DNA of 11,020 nt from Thermodesulfobacteriota bacterium (GTDB lineage: Bacteria; Desulfobacterota; S145-22): contig JANTFN010000041.1 in the NCBI GenBank assembly GCA_024763435.1, forward strand, positions 1 through 11,020, given 5' to 3'. The position numbers were made by a program, and so were the translations under genes. Below, piece after piece: positions 1 to 6,561 of the stretch. Position 1 is the stretch's first letter, and every line of letters begins with the position of its first letter. The notes beneath the pieces were generated by a model that was given only the letters and a program-made list of their open reading frames with translations, was not told the origin of the DNA and did not search any database.

Positions 1-605
1 TGCAACTTGGTGTCGCGAGGACTCTGAATCTCTTCATTGCCCATTATGTCTCCATTTTCAGAAAAAAATTTCCCGGCGTCAGGATTGTTATTCAGGAAGG
101 CGCCTCAAAAGAAATCCTCAAAGGGCTGGAAAACTTTACCTGCAACATCGCGGTCGTTTCTCATTACGAGCAAAACCCTAAGATACACACGGAATTCATT
201 TCCGAGGAAGAGATGGTTTTTGTGGGCTCCCCGCTGCATCCCCTCGCGAATAAAGCAGAGGTCTCCATAAAGGAACTAAACGGGGAAAATTTCATTCTCC
301 AGGGGGAAGGGTCTGGGACGCGCATGAATATCTTAAGGGTTTTCGAAGAGGAAGATATTAACCCAAACATTATCGCGGAAGTAGACAACCTCCAAACCAT
401 CAAACGGCTCGTCATTCAGAATAGGGGAATCTCTCTGATGTATCTGCCCCTTGTAGAAGAAGACCTGAAAGATGGCCGGATCGCCAGAATTCCCATTAAC
501 AAAAAAATTCCGATCAAAGTTGAGGTCGCTTTCCTCGAAAAATCTCTCACGTCCCCCCTGATAACGGCCTTCCTCGATGTTCTGAAAAATCCGGCCGCCG
601 AATAA
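1..605 (+). CDS. LysR-type transcriptional regulator, effector-binding domain (5' partial)
   Basis: The gene runs in from the left edge; the first in-frame codon is at base 3 and about 200 codons are visible up to TAA at 603-605. The visible part looks like the LysR substrate-binding (periplasmic-binding-protein-like) domain. It opens with a beta-strand/helix stretch (QLGVARTLNLFIAHYV), followed by FRKKFPGVRI, typical of the first subdomain. Later come MVFVGSPLHPLA, then FILQGEGSGTR, the usual effector-pocket and hinge stretch, and NRGISLMYLPLVEEDL near the end. The N-terminal winged helix-turn-helix lies outside the window. LysR proteins bind DNA as tetramers and respond to a small ligand; which ligand cannot be told here. 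An internal ATG at 213 is not a credible start because the domain clearly extends upstream. The regulator is separated from the downstream operon by 163 bases, so a regulatory link to it is possible but unproven. Confidence 0.85.
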   Translation, partial: QLGVARTLNLFIAHYVSIFRKKFPGVRIVIQEGASKEILKGLENFTCNIAVVSHYEQNPKIHTEFISEEEMVFVGSPLHPLANKAEVSIKELNGENFILQGEGSGTRMNILRVFEEEDINPNIIAEVDNLQTIKRLVIQNRGISLMYLPLVEEDLKDGRIARIPINKKIPIKVEVAFLEKSLTSPLITAFLDVLKNPAAE

Positions 606-621
606 ACGGCTTTCGCTTCGC

Positions 622-654
622 CTTTCACTTTTCACTTTTCACTTTTCACTTTTC
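622..654. repeat. TTTTCAC heptamer tandem repeat
   Basis: About four and a half units of the 7-base unit TTTTCAC stand head to tail (CTTTCAC at 622-628, exact units at 629-635, 636-642 and 643-649, then a partial TTTTC at 650-654). Looser relatives flank it: GCCTTTCAC occurs at 620-628 and again at 662-670, and GCCTTTCC follows at about 676. The whole stretch from about 610 to 685 is strongly pyrimidine-rich on the + strand. It follows the LysR stop codon directly. No protein is encoded here. Whether it is a slippage-prone microsatellite, a genome-wide dispersed repeat or has a regulatory role cannot be decided from one copy. Confidence 0.85.
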
Positions 655-711
655 GCCCCTTGCCTTTCACCCTTTGCCTTTCCTGCCGGATTTAACCTGC
701 CGCCATACTGA

Positions 712-740
712 TTGACTTTACGGCCCTGCTGGTATATCCT
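712..740 (+). promoter_or_regulatory. Candidate sigma-70 promoter for the apgM-pyrG-LPS operon
   Basis: TTGACT at 712-717 (five of six matches to TTGACA) is followed after 17 bases by TATCCT at 735-740 (four of six matches to TATAAT). An overlapping TATATC at 733-738 is an alternative -10 with 15-base spacing. Transcription would begin near 747, giving a leader of only about 22 bases that starts at the ribosome binding site (AGGAGGG, 749-755). This is the only non-coding stretch ahead of the tightly packed ten-gene run, which makes a promoter here likely. The exact elements are inference. Confidence 0.4.
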
Positions 741-768
741 TCCATAAAAGGAGGGAGTCTTTTTAAAC

Positions 769-2001
769 ATGAAATATGTGGTCCTTGTCGGGGATGGGAT
801 GGCAGATGAAGCGCTTGAGGACCTTGGAGGGAAAACCCCTCTTGAGTTTGCCAAAACACCGAATATTGACGCGATTGCGAAAAAAGGCCTTGTCGGAGAA
901 ATCAGAACCGTTCCGGAAGGATTCCCGCCCGGCAGTGATGTCGCCAATCTTTCATTGATGGGCTATGATCCCGGGCGGTATTATACGGGACGCGCCCCGC
1001 TTGAGGCGGTCAGCATGGGTGTGGCCCTTGCGGGTGATGATGTTGCCTTCCGATGTAATCTTGTAACACTGGAAGTGTTGGGACAGGCGATTTTTATGAG
1101 GGATTTCACCGCCGGTCATATCTCCTCTGAAGACGCGGAGGTCCTTATCTCGGGATTAAATGAACATATTTCCGACGAGGCTGTCCGTTTTTATCCCGGC
1201 GTCAGTTACCGGCACCTGATGGTCTGGAAGGCGGGAAACGGGGACGCGACGTTGACGCCGCCGCATGACATCCTTGATCAGAGTATCGCGAATTACATAC
1301 CCAAAGGCCCCGCCTCGCAACAGATTCTCCAGTGGACAACCACGGCGCAGATTTTTCTCAAGGCCCATCCCCTGAACCAGAAGCGCATGCTGGAGGGCAT
1401 CAATCCGGCCAACTCCATCTGGCTGTGGGGTCAGGGGAAAAAACCGGCGGTGCCGACCTATAAAAGCCGCTACAATCTGACCGGCCGCGTGATTTCGGCG
1501 GTGGATCTGGTCAAAGGCATGGGGATCCTGGCGGGTCTCGAAGCGCCGGAAATTGCGGGGGCTACCGGGTATCTCGACACCAACTACGCGGGAAAGGTCG
1601 CCGCGGCCCTTGAGGGTCTTCAGGCGGGGGACTTTGTCTTTGTGCATATCGAGGCGCCGGACGAGGCGGGACACAGCGGGGTAGTGCGTGACAAGATTCA
1701 GGCGATTGAAGATTTCGACCGCCATGTCGTGGGACCGATGTTTCAGGCCCTCTCCGGACTGGGCCCCTTCAGACTCCTCATCCTCCCCGACCACCCGACC
1801 CCGCTGTCACTGCGGACCCATACCAGGAATCCCGTTCCCTTTCTCGCGTATGATTCGGAAGGGGCGTTTCAGGCAACAGCCGGCGGTCCGCTTCCGTTCT
1901 CGGAAAATGGGGCAAAAGACAGTTCCGTAAAAATCATAAAGGGGCACCTGTTGATGGACAGGTGGCTGAATGGGAACCTTGAACCCGGAGTTATTCAATG
2001 A
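769..2001 (+). CDS. apgM: ApgM-family 2,3-bisphosphoglycerate-independent phosphoglycerate mutase homologue (alternative: homoserine kinase-like member)
   Basis: The 410-residue protein belongs to the alkaline-phosphatase superfamily, archaeal-type iPGM branch. This branch is about 400 residues long, against about 510 for GpmI. Metal-site residues are recognisable: D9-G10 in VLVGDGMADE, the nucleophile region PPGSDVANLSLMGYDP with S56, the HIEAPDEAGHSG motif with H293, D298 and H302, and LPDHPTP with D341 and H342 followed by H351. ApgM interconverts 3- and 2-phosphoglycerate in the cytoplasm. However, the TPPHDI and IWLWGQGKKP stretches are typical of a bacterial subgroup proposed (TIGR02535 model, from memory) to act as an alternative homoserine kinase in threonine synthesis. 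Sequence alone does not settle the substrate. The start has AGGAGGG at 749-755, 13 bases upstream, a slightly long spacing. The stop overlaps the pyrG start by 4 bases (ATGA), which suggests translational coupling. Confidence 0.85.
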   Translation: MKYVVLVGDGMADEALEDLGGKTPLEFAKTPNIDAIAKKGLVGEIRTVPEGFPPGSDVANLSLMGYDPGRYYTGRAPLEAVSMGVALAGDDVAFRCNLVTLEVLGQAIFMRDFTAGHISSEDAEVLISGLNEHISDEAVRFYPGVSYRHLMVWKAGNGDATLTPPHDILDQSIANYIPKGPASQQILQWTTTAQIFLKAHPLNQKRMLEGINPANSIWLWGQGKKPAVPTYKSRYNLTGRVISAVDLVKGMGILAGLEAPEIAGATGYLDTNYAGKVAAALEGLQAGDFVFVHIEAPDEAGHSGVVRDKIQAIEDFDRHVVGPMFQALSGLGPFRLLILPDHPTPLSLRTHTRNPVPFLAYDSEGAFQATAGGPLPFSENGAKDSSVKIIKGHLLMDRWLNGNLEPGVIQ

Positions 2002-3629
2002 GAAGTAAATTTATTTTTGTAACGGGCGGGGTCATATCGTCTCTCGGAAAAGGCCTTGCCGCCGCGTCTATCGGGGCGCTGATGGAATGCAGGGGCCTGA
2101 AGGTCACTTTTTTGAAATTCGACCCCTATATCAACGTGGACCCGGGAACGATGAATCCCTTTCAGCACGGCGAGGTTTATGTAACCGACGACGGCGCGGA
2201 GACCGACCTTGATCTCGGGCATTATGAGCGTTACACCCATGTAACCCTGTCCAAGGCCAACAACTGCACTACGGGGAAAATTTACAATTCCGTTATTACC
2301 AAGGAAAGGCGCGGAGACTATCTTGGCGGGACGGTTCAGGTCATTCCCCATATCACGGAAGAAATTATGTCAAACATCCGCAATGTCGCCGACGGTGTTG
2401 ACATCGTTATCACTGAAATCGGGGGAACGGTGGGGGATATCGAGAGTCTCCCCTTTCTCGAAGCCATCCGTCAGTTCAAGCTGGAGGCCGGGAAGGAAAA
2501 TGTGCTGTATATCCATGTGACGCTTGTTCCCTATATCCCCACTGCCGGAGAGCTCAAGACAAAACCCACGCAGCACAGTGTCAAGGAACTGCGCAGCATC
2601 GGAATTCAGCCGGACATTATCCTCTGCCGAACAGACCGGTTTCTCCCAAAAGAGGTCAAGGCAAAAATCGCTCTGTTCTGTAATGTTGATGTTGATGCCG
2701 TCATCACGGCAAAGGATGTCGAGTCCATCTACGAGGTTCCCGTTGTTTTTCACAAGGAAGGGCTGGACGAAAAGATTGTTGACAGGCTCAATATCTGGAC
2801 CAAAACCCCGGATCTCTCCGAGTGGGAAAAGATTATTGCCAGCGCCACGTTGCCCAAAAAAACCACTACGATTGCCATTGTCGGGAAATATGTCGATCTG
2901 ACTGAATCCTATAAAAGCCTGAATGAGGCGATTACGCATGGCGGCATGGCCAACGACTCCCGTATTGAACTCTTATTTGTTGATTCCGAAACCCTTGAAA
3001 CGGACAGCGACGTAATTGAGCGTCTCAAAACGGCCAACGGGATTATCGTTCCCGGCGGATTTGGTAACCGTGGCATTGAGGGAAAAATAAGGGCCATCCG
3101 GTACGCCCGGGAAAACAATATCCCCTTTTTAGGCATTTGCCTCGGCATGCAGCTCGCCGTCATTGAATTTGCGCGCCATGTCGCGGGCCTTGAAGGGGCT
3201 CACAGCGAGGAGTTCGATCCCAAAACCCCGCATCCCGTTATCTACTGGATGAGCACCTGGCGGGATCAGGAAGACAACCTGCAGAAACGCGAGGGGGAAA
3301 CCCCCATGGGCGGGACCATGCGCCTCGGCGCCTATCCCTGTAATATCAGTAAACCGGGAATTGCCTGGGACGCCTATCAGACGGAAAATATCCATGAACG
3401 CCACCGCCACCGGTATGAATTCAATAACAAATATCTGGATGTCCTGAAGGAAAAAGGGCTCATCCCGAGCGGGATGTCCCCGGATGGAGACCTTGTGGAG
3501 ATCGTGGAATTGAAAAACCACCCATGGTTTCTCGGCTGCCAGTTCCATCCGGAATTCAAATCCGTTCCGCGCGCGCCGCATCCGCTGTTTGTTGCCTTTA
3601 TCCAGGCGTCCATCGCGGGTTCGGAGTAA
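1998..3629 (+). CDS. pyrG: CTP synthase (glutamine hydrolysing)
   Basis: The protein makes CTP from UTP, ATP and glutamine in the cytoplasm. At 543 residues it has the family's usual length. The N-terminal amidoligase domain starts with VTGGVISSLGKG (P-loop, about residues 9-20), followed by KFDPYINVDPGTM and HGEVYVTDDGAETDLDLGHY with the Mg-binding Asp. The C-terminal class I glutamine amidotransferase domain has the nucleophile elbow GICLGMQ with C381 and the remaining triad members H517 and E519 in GCQFHPEF. No key residue is missing. The ATG overlaps the upstream stop in ATGA, with GGAG at 1987-1990 seven bases ahead. The neighbouring LPS genes make sense because CTP is needed to activate Kdo as CMP-Kdo. 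No leader with a C-tract attenuator of the Gram-positive type is present. Confidence 0.98.
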   Translation: MRSKFIFVTGGVISSLGKGLAAASIGALMECRGLKVTFLKFDPYINVDPGTMNPFQHGEVYVTDDGAETDLDLGHYERYTHVTLSKANNCTTGKIYNSVITKERRGDYLGGTVQVIPHITEEIMSNIRNVADGVDIVITEIGGTVGDIESLPFLEAIRQFKLEAGKENVLYIHVTLVPYIPTAGELKTKPTQHSVKELRSIGIQPDIILCRTDRFLPKEVKAKIALFCNVDVDAVITAKDVESIYEVPVVFHKEGLDEKIVDRLNIWTKTPDLSEWEKIIASATLPKKTTTIAIVGKYVDLTESYKSLNEAITHGGMANDSRIELLFVDSETLETDSDVIERLKTANGIIVPGGFGNRGIEGKIRAIRYARENNIPFLGICLGMQLAVIEFARHVAGLEGAHSEEFDPKTPHPVIYWMSTWRDQEDNLQKREGETPMGGTMRLGAYPCNISKPGIAWDAYQTENIHERHRHRYEFNNKYLDVLKEKGLIPSGMSPDGDLVEIVELKNHPWFLGCQFHPEFKSVPRAPHPLFVAFIQASIAGSE

Positions 3630-3637
3630 TACGGTCT

Positions 3638-4600
3638 ATGATTCTTAACAGAGCAAAAGAGGTTCTTAACCGAGAGGCAGAGGCCATCAAAGAGATTGCC
3701 TCGCAGCTTGACCATACCTTTCTGCTTGCCGTTGACAGTATCCTGAATCGGAACGGTAAGGTTGTCACAACGGGGATCGGAAAATCGGGCCTGATTGCCC
3801 AGAAAATCGCATCCACGTTTTCAAGCACCGGGACTCCCTCGTTTTTTCTCCATCCCGCTGAGGCCCTGCACGGGGATCTTGGCATGGTGGAAAACAGGGA
3901 CATCCTGCTCGCTATTTCAAACAGCGGCGAGGCGCCGGAAGTCGTCCGACTCGTCTCCTCCCTGAAGCGCATCGGTGTCAAAATTATCGCCGTCACCGCA
4001 AATACCGCGTCTCCGCTTGGAGAACTCGGGGATGTCGTCCTCAGGGTTCACGTAAAGGAGGCCTGTCCCTTCGGGTTCATTCCCACATCGAGCACAACCG
4101 CGGCCCTCGCGCTCGGAGACGCGCTGGCCATTTCCGTCCTGGAAAAACGGGGTTTCACGGAAAAAGATTTTGCCGCGCTGCACCCCGGCGGCGCCCTCGG
4201 GAAACGGCTGCTTCTGAAGGTAGAAGAACTGATGCATGTTGGCGATCAGCTCCCCGTGGTTGACGTGAGGGCCACCATGAAGGATACCATCTACGAAATA
4301 ACCTCCAAACGGCTCGGCGTCACCTGCGTCTGTGACAGCGAGGGCAGGATAACGGGCGTCATCACGGACGGAGATTTGAGACGCGCCATTGAAAGAGACG
4401 GGAATATTCTCGCCAAAAAAGCTCAGGATATTATGACCCGTGACCCGAAACGCATAAAGCAGGAGGCACTGGCCTCAGAAGCTATCCAGAAAATGGAAGA
4501 ACACGCGATTACATCTCTGTTTGTTGTTGACGGAAAAGAACCGCAGATCCCTGTCGGTATTGTTCATATCCACGATCTTCTGAAGGCGGGGGTACATTGA
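3638..4600 (+). CDS. kdsD: Arabinose-5-phosphate isomerase (SIS plus tandem CBS domains)
   Basis: The enzyme converts ribulose 5-phosphate to arabinose 5-phosphate, the first committed precursor of Kdo in LPS. The chosen ATG at 3638 gives 320 residues, close to the 320-330 of KdsD/KpsF. GGAG at 3623-3626 lies 11 bases upstream, inside the end of pyrG. An in-frame ATG at 3524 would add 38 residues read from within pyrG and is rejected. The SIS domain (about residues 35-170) has VVTTGIGKSG with K49, HPAEALHGDLGMV with H78, the sugar-phosphate motif AISNSGE (92-98) and LHPGGALGK with H182. Two CBS domains fill about residues 200-320, the first including CVCDSEGRITGVITDGDLRR and the second ITSLFVVDGK. 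It begins 8 bases after pyrG. The usual partner genes kdsA and kdsC are not beside it. KdsD and capsule-type KpsF cannot be separated by sequence alone, but the lpt neighbours favour KdsD. Confidence 0.95.
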   Translation: MILNRAKEVLNREAEAIKEIASQLDHTFLLAVDSILNRNGKVVTTGIGKSGLIAQKIASTFSSTGTPSFFLHPAEALHGDLGMVENRDILLAISNSGEAPEVVRLVSSLKRIGVKIIAVTANTASPLGELGDVVLRVHVKEACPFGFIPTSSTTAALALGDALAISVLEKRGFTEKDFAALHPGGALGKRLLLKVEELMHVGDQLPVVDVRATMKDTIYEITSKRLGVTCVCDSEGRITGVITDGDLRRAIERDGNILAKKAQDIMTRDPKRIKQEALASEAIQKMEEHAITSLFVVDGKEPQIPVGIVHIHDLLKAGVH

Positions 4601-4609
4601 TATAACTTT

Positions 4610-5221
4610 ATGAGCCATCGAAAAAAAAATCGCATTAAAATTATCATCCTTTCCTGCATCGGCATTTTCATCATCGGTCTTTCCACTGTTGTTTATATCA
4701 ACGCCCGACTCAAGAGACTGGTTAAGCATCCCAAGGCCCTGATTAAGCTTGCTAAAAACATTCCCGACCTGAGTCTTGAAAATGTTCACTACGAAAAGAC
4801 AAAAAAGGGAAAGGTTGAATGGGAGATCAACGCAAAACTTGCCCATCACTATCAGGGAAAGGACAAACTGACGCTGGATGTTGTAAAAATGGTCTATTAT
4901 GACAAGAATAACCGGGCGATTGTCATCACGGGAAACCAGGGCAGGATCAAACCTTCCACAAAGGATGTCGCACTCCTCGGAGAGGTCCTCATCAAGAGCA
5001 GCGATGATTATACCCTGAAAACCAACTCTCTGAAATACAGCGCGAAGACCTCCCTGATAACAACAGATGACCACGTCGAGATCTCCGGCAAAAAATTTCA
5101 GGTCAAGGGCGTTGGCATGGTCCTTTCCATCAAGAAAAACAAGATGAGTATTCTCCACGCGGTTCATACCACCATTAACGGTAACTTCATTAAAGGGGAT
5201 ATCCCCAGTCTGGGGTTTTAA
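4610..5221 (+). CDS. lptC: LPS export protein LptC
   Basis: LptC is the bitopic inner-membrane component of the Lpt bridge that receives LPS from LptB2FG and hands it to LptA. The 203-residue protein has a basic N-terminus (MSHRKKNR), one transmembrane helix at about residues 11-30, and a periplasmic part. That part contains LSLENVHYEKTKKGKVEW and repeated beta-rich segments (GNQGRIKPSTKDVALLGEV, VEISGKKFQVKG), as expected for the beta-jellyroll fold. The family is poorly conserved, so identification rests on topology, length and position just before lptA and lptB. The start must lie after the kdsD stop at 4598-4600, which is in the same frame; ATG at 4610 is the first available. No good Shine-Dalgarno sequence sits at the normal distance (GGGGG ends at 4592, 17 bases away), so coupling to kdsD translation is likely. 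Confidence 0.88.
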   Translation: MSHRKKNRIKIIILSCIGIFIIGLSTVVYINARLKRLVKHPKALIKLAKNIPDLSLENVHYEKTKKGKVEWEINAKLAHHYQGKDKLTLDVVKMVYYDKNNRAIVITGNQGRIKPSTKDVALLGEVLIKSSDDYTLKTNSLKYSAKTSLITTDDHVEISGKKFQVKGVGMVLSIKKNKMSILHAVHTTINGNFIKGDIPSLGF

Positions 5222-5773
5222 ATGAAAAAGATTACAAGGCTCGCTTCTATTTTTCTCATCAGTTGTCTGATATTCTCGACACCCACCCTCTTCGCGGCCA
5301 AGGCCAAAAAAGGCAAAGGCCATTCGTCTCTGTCTAAAAAGATGTTCAATTCAAAGGGACCCATTCATGTGATTTCGAATCGTCTGGACGCGGACAATAA
5401 AAAACATCTTATCACATTTTCAGGACACGTCGTGGTAAAACGTTCGACCCTGACGCTGACCTGCGACAGGCTTGATGTCTATTATTCACAAAAAGCCGGT
5501 CAGATCGATAAAATTGTCAGCGCGGGGCATGTTATTATCAGACAACCTCCTAAATCCGCCACCTGCGACAAGGCCATTTTTATTCAGAAAAACAACAAAG
5601 TCGTCCTCCTCGGTCACCCCATCTTATCAGAGGGAAAAAACAAGGTAACGGGAGAAAAGGTTACTTTTTTTCTCGACAGTGAAAAAACCATCATAGAAGG
5701 GGGAAAGAAAAGAAGGGTAACAACGACTATCTCGCCAAAATCCGGCGCGGTCCCCTTCAAGGCCAAACAATGA
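5222..5773 (+). CDS. lptA: Periplasmic LPS-bridge protein LptA (OstA-like)
   Basis: LptA polymerises into the periplasmic bridge that carries LPS from LptC to the outer-membrane LptD. The 183-residue protein has a signal peptide: KKITR, a hydrophobic core at about residues 7-24, and a likely cleavage after TLFA (residue 25). The mature part shows the OstA pattern: ISNRLDADNKKHLITFSGHV, LTLTCDRLDVYYS, ISAGHV-like repeats and NKVTGEKVTFFLDSEKTIIEGG. The ATG directly abuts the lptC stop with no gap, and its own stop overlaps the lptB start by 4 bases, so the three lpt genes are very probably translated together. A lipobox-like LISC (residues 12-15) lies inside the signal core; the ordinary signal peptidase I site is the simpler reading. 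Confidence 0.92.
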   Translation: MKKITRLASIFLISCLIFSTPTLFAAKAKKGKGHSSLSKKMFNSKGPIHVISNRLDADNKKHLITFSGHVVVKRSTLTLTCDRLDVYYSQKAGQIDKIVSAGHVIIRQPPKSATCDKAIFIQKNNKVVLLGHPILSEGKNKVTGEKVTFFLDSEKTIIEGGKKRRVTTTISPKSGAVPFKAKQ

Positions 5774-6561
5774 GTACGCTTCACGCCAAACATCTCGTCA
5801 AACAATTCGGGAAAAAAGTTGTGGTCAGGGGGGTATCTCTTGATATCAAGTCAGGCGAGGTTGTGGGTCTGTTGGGACCCAATGGCGCGGGGAAAACAAC
5901 CATATTTTATATGATCGTCGGCCTCATCAAGCCAACTCAGGGGACCATCATCTACAATGGGCAGGACATTACATCCCTGCCGATGTATCAGCGCGCGAGA
6001 AAAGGGCTGAGCTACCTGCCCCAGGAATCTTCCGCTTTTCGTAAATTGACGGCACGTGAGAATATCCTCGCCATTATCGAAACGCTGGGGCTGTCTAAGA
6101 ACGAAACCAGAAGCCGCCTCAATAAGCTCCTCGGCGAACTGGGTCTGGAACCTATTGCCGACAGACAGGCTTTTCTCCTGTCCGGCGGGGAACGCCGGCG
6201 GGTTGAGATTACACGCGCGCTTGTATTGTCTCCAAAATTTATTCTTCTCGATGAACCCTTCGCGGGGATTGACCCGATTGCCGTGGGGGACATCAAGGAC
6301 ATTATTACCCATCTGAAACAAAACGGGATCGGGGTTATTATCACGGACCATAATGTAAGAGAAACCCTTGGGGTCTGTGATCGCGCTTATCTGATCAATC
6401 AGGGCAAAATCCTCATACACGGCAAGCCGGGGAAAATTATCGCTGATCCCATGGCACGGAAAATTTATCTGGGACACGACTTTGATTTTCAAATAAATGG
6501 CCCCGACAAATCGGGACCGCCCCCAGACACTACGGAGACTTTCATTTCCGATGGCCCTTGA
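5770..6561 (+). CDS. lptB: LPS export ABC transporter ATPase LptB
   Basis: LptB is the cytoplasmic ATPase that powers LPS extraction by LptB2FG. All ABC motifs are intact: Walker A GPNGAGKT (36-43), Q-loop LPQESSAF with Q85 and F90 (F90 corresponds to the LptFG-contacting Phe of E. coli LptB), signature LLSGGERRRVEI (136-147), Walker B FILLDEP with D161 and E162, and the switch His H194 in ITDHNVRETL. The ERRRVEI and LDEPFAGIDP wording is highly specific to LptB. At 263 residues it is some 20 longer than the usual 240; the extra residues form a polar, proline-rich tail after the normal end (YLGHDFDF). That tail-coding stretch includes the sequence just upstream of rpoN, which it overlaps by 11 bases. 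LptF and LptG are not in the window. Confidence 0.97.
   Translation: MSTLHAKHLVKQFGKKVVVRGVSLDIKSGEVVGLLGPNGAGKTTIFYMIVGLIKPTQGTIIYNGQDITSLPMYQRARKGLSYLPQESSAFRKLTARENILAIIETLGLSKNETRSRLNKLLGELGLEPIADRQAFLLSGGERRRVEITRALVLSPKFILLDEPFAGIDPIAVGDIKDIITHLKQNGIGVIITDHNVRETLGVCDRAYLINQGKILIHGKPGKIIADPMARKIYLGHDFDFQINGPDKSGPPPDTTETFISDGP

Noticed and set aside
213..605. Free-standing 130-residue protein starting at ATG 213
   Set aside because: The same frame is open to the left edge and encodes the first half of the LysR effector domain, so this is an internal methionine.
1156..1794. Antisense open frame of 212 codons on the - strand inside the apgM-like gene
   Set aside because: It is opposite conserved active-site segments of the ApgM protein, and no motif or independent promoter is visible.
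3524..3637. Upstream in-frame ATG for kdsD, adding 38 residues
   Set aside because: The added part is an out-of-frame reading of the conserved CTP synthase C-terminus and has no family match; ATG 3638 has a ribosome binding site and the normal length.
4475..5323. Long antisense open frame of 282 codons on the - strand across kdsD, lptC and lptA
   Set aside because: It lies wholly opposite three recognisable, tightly packed genes, shows no known motif, and its composition looks like a reverse-strand shadow.
6497..6550. Upstream in-frame ATG for rpoN, adding 18 residues
   Set aside because: It has no ribosome binding site, and the conserved sigma-54 N-terminus begins at ATG 6551.
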